64,000 bases of DNA. Source: Coccinella septempunctata (Eukaryota; Arthropoda; Insecta; Coleoptera; Coccinellidae). Positions 1 through 11,329 of the stretch are shown here, one piece after another (position 1 is the first letter of the stretch; each line of letters starts with the position of its first letter). The translations under genes and the position numbers were made by a program. The stretch lies in NCBI RefSeq assembly GCF_907165205.1, contig NC_058190.1, positions 13,772,001 through 13,836,000 of the forward strand, given 5' to 3'. A model generated the notes under the pieces. The model saw only the letters and a list, made by a program, of their open reading frames with translations. It was not told the DNA's origin and did no database searches.

Positions 1-52
1 CGTTGACGTTCAGTCCATAGAAAGATGATAGAATTTAATTTACTCTATAATA

Positions 53-287
53 TTTGCGTGCGGGAAAAACCCCTGCTAATCCATTCCCGCACGCAAATGC
101 GTGCGGGAAAGAAATAGCAGGCGTTTTTCCCGCACTCTTTGGGAAAGTGACTCTTTGCAACTTGGAATGCGTGCGGGAAAAAGGTTGAACGCGCACGTTT
201 GTAGAAAAACTATTTTTCCTACAAGCGTGCGCGTTCAATCCTTTTCCCGCACGCATTTCATGTTACAAAGAGTAACTTTCCCAAACG
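53..287. repeat. Nested GC-rich inverted repeats (MITE-like)
   Basis: Two adjacent palindromes. In the first (about 53-135), outer arms containing GTGCGGGAAAAAC and its complement enclose an inner pair TTCCCGCACGCA/TGCGTGCGGGAA. The second has arms at about 138-204 and 219-287 that pair over some 65 bases around a 14-base AT loop. The motif GCGTGCGGGAA recurs in both. Base composition is far more GC-rich than the surroundings. This is probably a hairpin MITE or the end of a larger element. No coding capacity is supported. Confidence 0.65.
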
Positions 288-414
288 AACTGCTTGGCCC
301 GAATGCAGCCCACGTAACCATCAATTTTAGCACAATTGTTTGTGTTTAGAATTTTATATTTTCTCTTGAATATTAGCGATACATTTTTGGTTGACAAAAA
401 ATATAGCACATGTA

Positions 415-1598
415 TACTTCATTCAACTTTATTTTAGCAGTCGGTTGGCCATGGAAATTTGACACATTTCACTCTGTATAGTACGAAAATGTGGGGTTAT
501 GACGCTTGTCAAAACATTTTTGGGTTTTAAATCAACGCTATGTTGCCCGTTCTACGTAAAAGTTTCTGTTATTACGTATTTTATCACAATGTCGAATCTC
601 TTCGGAAAATATGTGACAAACATAATTGAAGTTTATACAAACTGATTGAAGGCATACCAAATCCAGTTATTTGCATGGAAAATATAAGAGATTAGTATAA
701 TATCATAATATGCACTAGCTTGAGGAGAGTTAATGTTCGTTATCTTCTTTGGCTTACATCAGTTGTAGATTTCAAAAATATTAACTCAAAGATGAAATGC
801 ATATGATGCAGTGGTTGGGAATGGGTAGGTATTTCCTGGAGGAATTAACAGATAATTACAAGAATGTAAAATTCTTCAACAAAAATCATCTTGCATCAAT
901 ATAAGTAAAAGGAGTTGAAGGAAGTTTCAAGTTAAGATGCAACTTCACCGTTGAACAAAAATTTCACATGAATAAACAGTAACAGGGCAACTTGCGTGTA
1001 TTTGTGGCTATTCATCTTAATACATTGATGTAATTATAATATTTAGGTATTTATTAGTACCTTAAGACATTCACATTGTATAGGACAAGTCAAATGAAAA
1101 ACAGAAAAATCCATTTTAGGGAACTCATTCTCCGATGACATTTATCGAAAATCCTGTAGTTAACTTTTCGCATTAATTCACTCAAACATAAAATTCTGCA
1201 TGAAATGCCACCACTTTTTTTTCTTTGTCATACTCTTCATTCACAATCTTTCTGATTGTGGAAATATTCAGCTGAAATATAAGTCGTTTAGATTCAGATG
1301 AAACATTATATAAATTCTCTTACCTTGAATATGTTCGCTACCGTCTGACGTATTGTGGATTTTAGAATATAACTATTTGAATGAGCGGACCTGAATTCTA
1401 AATAGCACTTCCTGAAACCCTGTCTCTTTTTTCAATCACTTTCGGCATTTTCGTAATAAAAATTGATATTAGTTGTGGCAACGGCGTTATGACATTAACG
1501 ACATTTCATGAGTGCCAACCTAACTTCGTTCTAGTTACAAAAACTTGAGAAAATTATTTCATGGCCAACCGACTGCTAAAATAAATTTGAATGAAGTA
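415..1598. mobile_element. Non-autonomous TIR element with TA target site
   Basis: The ends are inverted copies of a sequence starting TACTTCATTCAA and including AGCAGTCGGTTGGCCATG, matching over about 45 bp, with a TA immediately outside each end (413-414 and 1599-1600). The 1.18 kb between them has no ORF of note. The TA duplication suggests the Tc1/mariner group, but no transposase is present. A third, diverged copy of the right end lies at 2350-2505. Confidence 0.6.
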
Positions 1599-2096
1599 TA
1601 GTGAGTTTTAACAGAGGTTAGTGCAACGGGGTACCATACTATTCGGCGTATGATACTTAATCTTAGGGGAAAACCTGAGTTAAAAAAAACCCTGTTTCTT
1701 TGTGAGTTGTGTAATGATGACACATTTGTTTACAGAATAAGCTTTTAATACTGAGGGCCTTTTTTTCCATTATAATAAAACGTTTCAAGTCCGTTTTAAG
1801 CCCGCGAATATAGTTTTTTGTCTATGAAGTCCTCTTCCATTGACATAACAATTTCTTTATCCTCTCCCCATCTCGAAATTATGTCTAAAACAAAAAATCC
1901 GAACAGAAAACGAGAAAGAAGTAAATAATACAGCTTTCATCAAATTGATTCGAAGAGTTGATGATAACTAAATAAAAAATGATTAATCATAGGTAGCTTG
2001 TCTTCCAATTGCGCTGTGAAGAACATCATCTCTGCGTCAAAAATTCTCTATAGATTTTGGTGAAGAATCACACTCGTCGTCAGAAATCCCTTCAGT
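1599..2096. other. No feature recognised
   Basis: AT-rich sequence. A short ATG frame near 1881 encodes a basic peptide of about 13 residues and ends at a possible splice donor (AA|GTAAAT), but I could not join it to anything convincingly. Confidence 0.4.
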
Positions 2097-2866
2097 ATGG
2101 AAATTAATAATATTCAAAATCTTGCTTTTGATCGGGAGGGCCTCTCGGCCAGGTTTGGTCTTCCAAGTGATGATTTTTCTGTTCTCCAGTTATTTGAAGA
2201 ACGCTACAGGACCCTCATATTGTGTTTAGTGTACCATTCTAACAGATGGCGCCATATATGGATGGCTTATCGATAGGTCCTTTCGTTTGCATAAAAAGTG
2301 TAGCACTTTTCTATACTCGATTTGAATTCCACCAGTGTAGAGGAAGTGTTATCTATGTTAACGACATTTCAAGCAAAGATTATATAATTATACAATCTTT
2401 GAGTTCAAATTTACCAACCTTACTCCGTTCTTGCTTCGAAAACTAAAGAAAATTATTTCATGGCCATCCGAGTGCTTTTATAAAAGTGAATAAAGTATAT
2501 GTACAAATTAAAGACACTCTCCTCAGTCACGAACATAAAAGTCCACAAATATCAAAAACGAACATATTTTCATCAACAGAAATTTGAGTGTTCAGGATAA
2601 CAAATTATATAATGAGGTAGTTTTTTCTCATATCCCATCAACGATACATGATGATTTTGCACTTAATATTTTTCTCTGTGACATAAGAAAACTATTGAAT
2701 TAATAATTATTTTCACAGATTGTCCGAAAATTATAACGACTGGCGTGAAATTGATTGGAAAACGTTGGCTAAAAAGTTCGATTCATTTACATCCCCAAGA
2801 TTGTACAAGATGTTCACCGACCTTGTGCGAAGTAGAGTTCCGAAAGAAAAGTTGAAGGATTTTAAA
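2097..2866 (+). CDS. Possible two-exon gene fragment, Myb/SANT-like
   Basis: The first candidate exon begins with ATG at 2097 and encodes a peptide with the stretch LSARFGLPSDDF. It could end at a weak donor (ATT|GTGTTT, about 2219). The second candidate exon follows a clear acceptor (TTTCACAG, ending 2718), runs 2719-2866, and ends at a donor (TTTAAAG|GTAGGC). The phases of this pair are compatible. The second exon encodes WREIDWKTLAKKF followed by a basic helix, resembling one Myb/SANT repeat of TTF1/Reb1-type factors. No downstream exon in the correct phase was found. An exon-like ORF at about 5757-5922, ending FYNWNP, does not splice in frame. This may be a relic, a rapidly evolving gene, or chance. 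Confidence 0.25.
2350..2505. repeat. Diverged copy of the right end of the 415-1598 element
   Basis: Contains ACGACATTTCA, then GAAAATTATTTCATGGCCA, then a TATA-bounded terminus GAATAAAGTATA, in the same order as 1494-1600. It has an internal difference of a few tens of bases. No matching left end was seen. Confidence 0.55.
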
Positions 2867-3179
2867 GGTAGGCTATTGATACTAATAATTACTCATTATT
2901 AGACATTACATTGTCTATGGACATGTCAATCAATATTTTGTAGAAAAAATTAACATAGAGAACTTTTATTTTGACATATAAACTGTCACTTTTTAAAATT
3001 CGTTGACGCTTTGAAACGTTTCACTTTTCGCAACCAGTTACGAGTTAACGAGTGAAAAATGAAATAATTTCCGTCACTAGACGATTTTAAAGGAATCTCT
3101 GAAAGAAGCTTTTGAGGACGTTTTTGATACTTCCAATCTGAATTCATAGCAACATCCTATTCAAAATTAGAAAAAACTA

Positions 3180-3440
3180 TTGTGTGAAACACGTTGGGAA
3201 ACACGATTTCTCGTACTTCGCATTCTTTTGCACAACTCGCTACGCTCGTTGCTCAGAAATACGCTCATTACGGCATTGCTCAGTCCATGCCTCTATGTCT
3301 ATGGCATTGACAAATAATTCCTCTAGATCAAAGAGTATTAAGTTGATAATCGTTCTTTTGTGCAACTCGCTTCGCTCGATGCGCAGAAATTCGCTCATTA
3401 CGAAAAAAAAATAATGCTTTTCCCAACTGGTTGCACAAAT
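3180..3440. mobile_element. Small MITE with internal direct repeats
   Basis: The ends form imperfect inverted repeats around GTTGGGAAA and TTTCCCAAC. Inside, a roughly 45-base unit (CAACTCGCT..GCTCG..GC.CAGAAA..CGCTCATTACG) occurs at about 3230 and again at about 3362. No target-site duplication could be fixed. Confidence 0.4.
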
Positions 3441-3510
3441 AACTATTGAAACTAATCTTGAAAATGATTTTCTATGTATGATATTTCAAGTTATTGTGCA
3501 TGTGCATTTA

Positions 3511-3665
3511 GGGTGACCGGCCACCGAATGCGAAGTTGAGCGAAGCTGAGCGTTTTCAGTACTAATATAATTGACAAGCTACGAATCGAGTGACGTAGCT
3601 CGTGATTAATTTAGCATTGAAAATGCTCAGCTTCGCTCAACTCCGCATTCGGTGGCCGGTCACCC
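3511..3665. mobile_element. PIF/Harbinger-like MITE, 155 bp
   Basis: Near-perfect inverted repeats of about 45-50 bp begin GGGTGACCGGCCACCGAATG and end with its complement. They are flanked on both sides by TTA (3508-3510 and 3666-3668). A 3 bp TTA duplication with a GGG-starting TIR is typical of PIF/Harbinger non-autonomous elements. The superfamily is inferred, because no transposase is present. Confidence 0.75.
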
Positions 3666-3724
3666 TTATTCAGATAAATTCTCTTCGAATATTTGATTGA
3701 TGTAGCCGATATCTGATGATTTTC

Positions 3725-3776
3725 ACTAACATGAGTTATTTAACCACGACACGTACTATATTTCGCTATCACTGTA
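3725..3776 (+). repeat. Dispersed repeat, copy 1
   Basis: The stretch with GAGTTATTT.ACCAC.ACACG and TTCGCTATCAC recurs in direct orientation at about 5724-5779. Both copies are short fragments of an unidentified repeat. Confidence 0.5.
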
Positions 3777-4266
3777 GCATCATCATGTGGATGAAAGTAA
3801 ACTGAATTATCTCGTACCGAAGGGAAAGATCGTCCCCCCTCCTAACATGTACAAATAGTAAAGTGTGAATAATATGTAGAGTGGGCCATTAAAAACGAAA
3901 CAGCGGCTCCGTAGGTCGGCAGAACCGAATTATTCAAAAACGCTCGGACACGTCGATTTTTCATTCCAGGGAAACAACTTCTAAGATCGAACTCAACCCT
4001 TGGTGTTACAACCCCAACCTCTATATTTTGAACAGAGAAGATGGGTTAAATGATACCTCATTTGAAAGGCTTATTTTTAGTTCAGCATCTTGTATTTATC
4101 AGTCCATCTTGGCAAGCTATAAAGTTCCCTACCGTTTCGAACTAGGCCCTTGCCGACAGATCACGGTTTTACTCAGGAAGATTATCACGGCTATGAGTAA
4201 CGAAGATCGTCTAACGGCTCTTTTCAAGGTTCTAAAACCTTTAACGGCTCTTATCGCAGTCGTCTA

Positions 4267-5622
4267 CACCATTTCCAGTTGTAATTCAGAAATGATCAAT
4301 TGAAAATTAGATTAGTCAAGTTTATTTCAGAACCCGTCAATTGTATTTCAGATTAGTCAATTAATGGTGGTATTCTGCTTTCTTCTGTAAGCCAATCTGT
4401 AACTTTTCATAAGCTTATAGGAAATTTGCAATTCTGGACGTTTTTAGTGATCTTTATAGCTTACAGGAATCCGTTACTATTTAGGTACGATTAGTAGTTC
4501 AAAAGTAACATTGTGAAGAAGATAGTAACAGGAACATTTCCAGAATTGTATTATTTACGAATCTGTCAATCGGACACTTACAGATCGATCGTACGCTACA
4601 GATTTGTAACTTACAGATGAAAAGCAGAATACAACCATTAATTTCAGAAATAGTCATTTGAAATTCAGAGTAGTCACTTTTATTTCTGAAAACATCAAAT
4701 GTAATTCAGATTAGTCAATTTGTAATTCAGAAAGTAAGAAAGAGTACTCTACTAATCACATATCGCCCAAGTTCGAAAAAATACACTCCATCGCCTCTCT
4801 CTACTTCTATCGTTCTTTTAATCGAATCTTTCCCACTAAAATCGATAAAAAGAACAATAGTAGCAGAGAGAGGCGACGGAGTGTATTTTTCGAATTTAAT
4901 AATCCTATTCCTATTCAAGATACACACTGTGTTCCTTGTCTCCAAGATTTATTTGATAGCTCAGTAGGTACGGGGTGATTGATTATAAATGCCCGTCCTC
5001 TATCTTTAACTGTTTTGTGTTACATTGTATAGAATGGAATTTTAAAAAAAACTTAGTTTCATATATATTTAGGGTGTTGCATAATATTGGCGTAGTCCTA
5101 CTCCCTTATTTATTATCTAGGTGCCTAATCTTTCTATTCTCCTGAAAATTCTGAATCTGCATATCTGGAGAATGTTATTGACCAGGCTAAGGATACAATC
5201 TTTGGGGGTGATTGTGCTAGAGCAGCGTAGCATAGCACCAACTTCCATGCAGCTGCTATTGCCATTGATCACATGCCTGTGGGCGTTCAAATTGTTGCAT
5301 TTTCTTGTTTACATACAGAGAGTTTAGTGTTTTTTAAGATGATAAAAGTTCATAAATTCAATGAATTCCTTGCTGAATTACAATAGATATTTCTTGAAAT
5401 ACACTTCACGATTTCTGAAATACAAATTATCAATCTGAAATACAATTGACGGTTTCTGAAATAAATGTGACTAAACTGAATTTCAAATGACCATTTTTGA
5501 AATTAAATTGACTAATCTGAATTACATTTGATGTTTTCTGAAATGAAAATGACTAATCTGAAATACAATTGATGTTTTCTGAATTTCAATTGAGTATTTC
5601 TGAATTACAACTGGAAATGGTG
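4267..5622. mobile_element. TIR transposon with arrays of subterminal repeats
   Basis: Terminal inverted repeats start CACCATTTCCAGTTGTAA and match for about 30 bp, with TA just outside both ends (4265-4266 and 5623-5624). Next to each end is a cluster of degenerate units of about 22-24 bp built from TTCAG and GTCAATT. They lie in one orientation on the left (about 4277-4370 and 4636-4735) and in the opposite orientation on the right (about 5360-5615). Two further palindromes are nested inside: an inverted-repeat segment at about 4362-4641 sharing GGTATTCTGCTTT, and a hairpin at about 4772-4899 with arms of about 38 bp. There is no transposase ORF. Clustered subterminal repeats usually serve as transposase binding sites. 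Confidence 0.65.
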
Positions 5623-5723
5623 TAGAGCAAAAAAGCGCCATAAGAAATACACACAAGTAGTGCTCCACCGGCTCCACGACTGTCGTCGAGCGTGGCAGTC
5701 GTCTCAGGGAAGACCGGACCTTT

Positions 5724-5779
5724 ACACGTCACTAGCACGAGTTATTTGACCACTACACGTGTTCGCTATCACAGATTTT
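5724..5779 (+). repeat. Dispersed repeat, copy 2
   Basis: Direct-orientation partner of 3725-3776, sharing GAGTTATTT.ACCAC and TTCGCTATCAC. Confidence 0.5.
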
Positions 5780-5929
5780 CGAAAAACGAAGATTCTCGAA
5801 AAACGAAGGAGGCGTTGACGAATATGGATTCATTGTATACATATATAGAAAAAGAAATGGAATATGTCTACTTATTTCCGGACTTAATGGACGATGAAAG
5901 AAAGTTCTACAATTGGAATCCATAAGAGG

Positions 5930-7310
5930 AACCACAACTGAAGAAAAATGTTTGAAAGCAACAATTTGAAAAAGAAGACCTATACATAGTGGTTCACTCA
6001 ATATTTATCGAAGGGAATAAATGAATTTTTAACCTGCCAGGTTTCCATACCCACAGTTCTCGTGAAAACTCATGTTTCTGCCTTGCTCATTCGTATGACT
6101 AACCACACAACAAATGAGTTGCTGTAGGTGAAGATTTGCAAAATAACGAAAGTTATGTTTCTGCTGGCACTAGTTGTTAAGATTGTAAATTTGAAGTAGT
6201 AGAAACCGAAAGTTTTAAACAGAAATTCATTACTTGTACTATTACCAATTCCCTGAAATCTTATTTGAACAATTCGATCAAAAACAAATTTATTTTCAGC
6301 TTGCTTGGAACATCTGAAAGAAAACAGTAAAAGAAAAAAACCAACTTGCAGATTCAAATTTATCCAAGAAGTGTTGGGAGAAATTGATGACGAAGAAAGT
6401 TAGAGTTTCAAACGATTTCGTAATGTGTGGAAAACAGTTATTTTTGTGTACATTTTACTGTTTTCTATATCGTTTCGGTTATTATTTATAATGTGTATTA
6501 TATTATACAGATTTTATGATACATATATGAATCATATGGATCTTTTGTTTTGTTATAGCGTTTGAGACAATTGATTGTGTTATAATCAACTCAGTTGTTG
6601 TATTTGGATAGATCAATTTTTTGAAAATAAAACTGAAACGTGCAACTGGTACTACATCTATTGATCGATTCTTTATTCTACCTTACCAAATCATTAACCT
6701 TTGCTGTTACCCTATATTGATAAATGTTTGCCATTAGAAATGAATTGAGCACCCAGGAATTTCTAAATTTTCTTCCAATATTTTTGTTTGACTGATAAAT
6801 TATTATGGATCCATTACAGTGTGCTCATGTACTACATCCTCCTAAAAAGTTTGAAGCACTTGAGATTTAAATATTAAAAAGGCTGTCTTCGAATTATTTG
6901 GCTTCAAATAATAAAAACAATAGTCACATGCCCAGGAAAGTCCATTAAGATTTGATGCCCCATCAGAATTTGAAACTGTTTTCGAAGGGAACAATGGAGG
7001 ATTAACATTTTGATGGATTATTAAATTTTAATGGACTTTTAAGCACTAAAGGTTGTAGTTAGCCATTAAAGTAGGTCATCAATACCGAGGAAGCGGTAGT
7101 GAAAAAACCAAACAGAAATCGAATAAACGGACCATGTCCAGCTAACACTCTTGACCACGTCGCCTGATTGGGAATTACCGAGAAAAATATTTGGATATGG
7201 AGATTTTTTACGTTTACCAAACGTAAACAAATCGGTGACCACAAAATGAATTCACCTCTCGCTTAGCGTTTCTTATTCAGGATGACTTGGGGATGGGGGA
7301 TCCCCGTCGT
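5930..7310. other. No feature recognised
   Basis: AT-rich intergenic sequence without a convincing ORF, RNA gene or paired repeat. It could include untranslated sequence of an unrecognised gene. Confidence 0.4.
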
Positions 7311-7316
7311 TTTCTA

Positions 7317-7449
7317 TAGCTGTGTTCGGCTTTCGGACAGTCCGAGAATGGTTCTAGAACTGCGCAGGGGATTTTATACTAGGGCGCAACAGTTTTGCGC
7401 AGTTTTGGAACAATTCTCGGACCGTCCAAAAGTCGAACCCGAATACAGC
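7317..7449. repeat. Inverted-repeat MITE
   Basis: Arms at about 7317-7365 and 7396-7449 pair imperfectly (CTGTGTTCGG / CCGAATACAG outside, ACTGCGCA / TGCGCAGT inside). The loop is about 30 bases. Short ORFs crossing it are incidental. Confidence 0.6.
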
Positions 7450-8812
7450 CTATATGAAAATGAAACTAAGCTGGAAACGCCCTCGAATTACATGAAAATC
7501 ATTCGCCATATCCATTGCTCACATTTTCCCCCACATATATTGAGGTAAGTTCTCAATTTTTCTAAATTTCGAGATAATTTCGACCCAATCGCCCAAGTCG
7601 ATAAGGTGCAATATCACAAATATCTGAAGCATATGTTATAAAAGTCGCTGAGAAGCTGACATAGAACAGACTGTGGGATTAGATGGCTGCAGATACTCTG
7701 TAACAACAATTCGAATCGTTAGTAATAATTGTATGGTTAACTAATGTCAGTGCTACGCTACTTTGGTGAGCGCTTTCCCTTAGAGAACAAGATGAACTAT
7801 TTAAAATTGAAAACACTGACGTGGAATTTGAGTGCTTTCCTACAATATGTTATATTTTTTTTTGGTGGTTTAGCATTGTTAATTTATGTCTCATTTGCAA
7901 TGGCATTCAGTTTCTGATACATACACGACTCGCATGGTGTTTGTGAAACCTGAACCCTGCTTGGCTCCCAGGAAAAATTATTTTCCTAATATGTATTTCC
8001 AATAGTATAGATTCAATCGGGTTGATATTTATTAATTCAATATATTATTATTTTAGTAATTAGGCCTCATTTTTTTCAAGATTCGTGCAAGATTTGAGCT
8101 GAATTCTTGCAAATGAATTCTTAGATACTGATTTGTTTCTATTTTTTCATTTTCTAATTGTTACAATATAGGCACAAGTATTCGTCTCTTCAATACACTA
8201 CTGTAACTGAATTTCAATTAGATTGGTATGTTTCGAAAAGAAGAAGAAATTTTGATTAATGTAAGATTTTGCTTATTAACGAACCCGACAGATATTTTTG
8301 TGCTGTGTCTATGGTGTTTTATGCTCCGTTTTATGTTAGTAATGCTGAAGCAATCCGAAAGACTCTCCTTTTACTTTTCCCTTTATAAGATACCACCAAA
8401 GAGTAACAACTTGATACTCTTTGATACCACATAGAATTTTCAAAATTCTCGTTGCTCACATGCACCATCGCGTCCTATTTCGTCGATTGACAGTGGAGCC
8501 TACCTCCAAAGAGGAACCTCTTTGCTGAAATCAGTTGATAAGATAATGAGGGCAAACTCCCTTCATCAGACATAGCCATTTTCCCAGAATTCTCAATATT
8601 ATTTGTGTTTCCCAGCAAGCCACCAAGCGCAGATATGAAATGGGAGCAAAAGAGGAAGCTTGTTTTGTGATGAATAGTCAAGGGACAAATACAGGCAAGT
8701 GTCCTGCTTGAACTAAAGGTTCCTAACTCAGTAGATTTATTATAGCACTGAGCAAAATAACGGCCCACGAGACCCTGTCCTGTGAATGATCACCTTCACG
8801 CTTTTATTTGGC
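7450..8812. other. No feature recognised
   Basis: AT-rich intergenic sequence. The reading frames present are short and lack recognisable domains. Confidence 0.4.
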
Positions 8813-8936
8813 TTGTTCGTAGAGTGGTTCGAATGGTTGTGAACTACAGCAAGCGCAATTGCATTTTAGGGTAGCGAAAATCCATTTGCGCTTGCTCTGT
8901 ACAGTTCACAACTGTTGTGAACCACTCTACGAACAA
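8813..8936. repeat. Hairpin MITE, about 124 bp
   Basis: TTGTTCGTAGAGTGGTTC on the left pairs with GAACCACTCTACGAACAA on the right. Pairing continues inward through GTTGTGAACT and GCAAGCGCAA. The hairpin is short and AT-looped, with no coding content. Confidence 0.7.
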
Positions 8937-9328
8937 ACCTATTATATTGAGGCCAGGTGAATACCTGCTTTGCGGTTATCTCACTGTCCATCGGAAAAGA
9001 CTACGCTTTGTCTCTTTGGCTCGTGATCTTTCAAAGTTGAAGCATTTTCCCCACCGCTACTATCTAAATCTAGGTAATTCCTCGCCACAGTCTTCTAAAG
9101 ACTATAGACGGCTGTGGCCTCGCTAAAGAATACTTATGTAGAGATAGGTTAAGTGCTATTTATTGCTTCATCATTAAAATGATGAAGGCGATTGTAGACA
9201 AACTGAAAATTTTTTGCATTATGCAATAAAAAAACTTGCTGGGCACAATTAAATATTTTAAGATAATAGAAATAAATTTAATAAATTTGAATAATTCACA
9301 ATATTTTTGTAATACTAAAAATTTCATT

Positions 9329-10884
9329 TCAGTTCTCCTCTATTTCATCAGCTGGCTTGAAATGATTTAGTAGGTTGATTGTCCAGTCATCTTTGACTCC
9401 TTTGGTGTATTCCCTTATAAATCTATAGTTAGCAATACATATTTTATTTTGGTATTCTGGCAGGAACCCTATATTCAAAGGAATTTCTTCACCTCTTGAT
9501 TTCATTTCACCCAGACCTTTTAATGAATGATGTACCATCAATATTTCAACAAAACGTTTTTGGTCATCATCATTAAACATTATGCCCACCTGGAAAAATC
9601 GAAAGCATATCAACGACTTTCTTGAATATAAAGAGACTAAAGTATTTGCTAGCATGTTCATCATGAGCCCTGCCATTACAACCAATTCACTCTATTGTGT
9701 TTTATGAACAAGCTACTGTATGAACTGAAATCCACCAGTAATTATATAGATACTTGTATATACCAAGAATTAGGTATGTTCCCAATGTAGTTCTAGAGAC
9801 TTCCTGAAAAAGAATTCTTGATCTATAAGATAAAGGAAAGAAGGCTCAATAGGAGATCAGAAGTATTTGGCTATTCAGTAATTGCTCCACAGCTACGTCA
9901 CACCAGCTAGCAGTTGCTTAGCTATGGAAGAGTTAGGCAGCGTATAATAATTTTAAATAATTCAATTCTCATCTGCTCACTGGTGAAAGTCTCTTCAGCA
10001 CTTCCAGTTTACTTCTGAATGAGATAAAACCTTTTTTTACACTAATTTTTTCAGGTTAAGTTCTAAATTTTGCCTCATTTAGGGCCGGTTTCATAATCAA
10101 ACCTAAAGTCGCTTTGATTTTAAAGCTTCCTTTAACCCTACTAAAAATTACAGTAAAGGAAGCTTTAAGCTTAAAGCGGCCGTTAGTATTGTATGAGATG
10201 GGAGCATAAAATAAGCATCTCCATGTTCACAGTAGACATAGAAAGCAACTCTTTAGTGTTGAAAGTTAGGTTCTGCTAGCAGAAAAAGAGCTAAATAACT
10301 CCAGTTATTGTTAGATCTAAGATAACATCTACCTGATATGGAAATGAGAAGTATATGTCTTCTTCATCGATGGCTAGCCATTCTCTTTGAGCAACAGACA
10401 TAACTGACAATCTAGATTGTAATACAGGAATAATATCATCAGTAACCAACTCACTTAAGTCTTCGCCTGTAGAAAGCTTTTTTGAAACCACCTACAACAA
10501 GCTATTTAAAAATTTTCATTTATCCTAAAAGTAGATACTTGCATGAACAGCTTTTTTAGATCCCAATACGAATTCATTCAAATCGAAGTCATAGTCCATA
10601 TTAGGTTTTATAATGACATATGATAAAATAGTATTTTTGAATGATCTTAGAATTGAGGGCCATATTACCCTTGGAAAATTCATTAAAGGAGGAAGTTTGA
10701 TATTTTTAGGGGACTTTTCATCAGATTCTGTTGAGTAATTTCGACTTTCTTGAATATTCAAACATAACTTCTGTGTTTTCGAAAGAAAATAATCTTGATC
10801 CTTAGGCCTGCTCAAAAATCGGATACCGTTAGATAAAAACGTTCGTTTTTTTGAAAAAGAACAAAAACCATATCTAGCATTCAT
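9329..10884 (-). CDS. MAIP1: m-AAA protease-interacting protein 1 homologue
   Basis: Three exons read on the minus strand: 10884-10543, 10491-10333 and 9589-9329, giving 253 aa. MAIP1 is a mitochondrial matrix protein that binds the m-AAA protease and promotes maturation of the calcium-uniporter subunit EMRE. The N-terminus is basic and serine-rich, fitting a mitochondrial targeting sequence. The central part (FDLNEFVLGSKKAVH, VSKKLSTGEDLSELV) and the C-terminal part (FIREYTKGVKDDWTI) align with my memory of vertebrate MAIP1 (EFQREFTQGVKPDWTI), of the Tim44-like fold. Exon 1 appears to end at a GC donor (CAT|GCAAGT), because this keeps frame and the family spacing; the nearby GT donor would shift the frame. 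Intron 1 is 51 bp. Intron 2 (743 bp) contains a MITE copy. Length is slightly below the human protein (about 290 aa). The 5' end faces the receptor gene. Confidence 0.85.
10082..10183. repeat. Palindromic MITE, copy 1 (in MAIP1 intron 2)
   Basis: GGCCGGTTTCATAATCAAAC is followed by TTTTAAAGCTTCCTTTAA and a partly complementary second half. The same sequence occurs at 25718-25829. Confidence 0.65.
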
Positions 10885-11329
10885 TTTCTACTGCAGGAAC
10901 CATAGACCAACTAAGCTAATCTAAGAAATTGGCCCAGAATATTTTTGTTATTTTACAGATTTTCCTTTTTAATTTTAGCAAAGATAACCTCTTTGAACAT
11001 ACATTTTGTCTATGTCTCTCACTTCTAGACCACAGAACACTCTGAACAACAGAACACAAATAATGTACACTTTCTTCTTCTTTTTGGTGTATATTAGTGT
11101 TCTGTGGTGCATAGCAACAAAAGCACAGAAAATGATCTATGTCCTCTTTGTTTGTTAATCTATGTTCTCATCTGTACAGTTCTGTGACTTAACCCTTATT
11201 ATTGAAACAATTTACACAAATAACAACTCAAATGTATGAATAATTATTTCACTACAATAGTTTTCAAAAAGTGTGCAAATTTTTGTGTATTTATCTAATG
11301 AGTTATAGGGGTATAAATCAAAAATCATC
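10885..11329. promoter_or_regulatory. Divergent intergenic region, probable shared promoter
   Basis: This 445 bp stretch separates the start codons of MAIP1 (minus) and the Methuselah-like gene (plus), so it should hold both promoters. ACCACAGAACACT (about 11031) and its complement AGTGTTCTGTGGTG (about 11094) form an inverted pair. No core promoter element could be assigned with confidence. Confidence 0.45.

Noticed and set aside
5692..5925. Terminal exon of the possible Myb-like gene
   Set aside because: It has an acceptor-like site and an ORF ending at TAA, but its phase does not match the exon ending at 2866, and its start overlaps a dispersed repeat.
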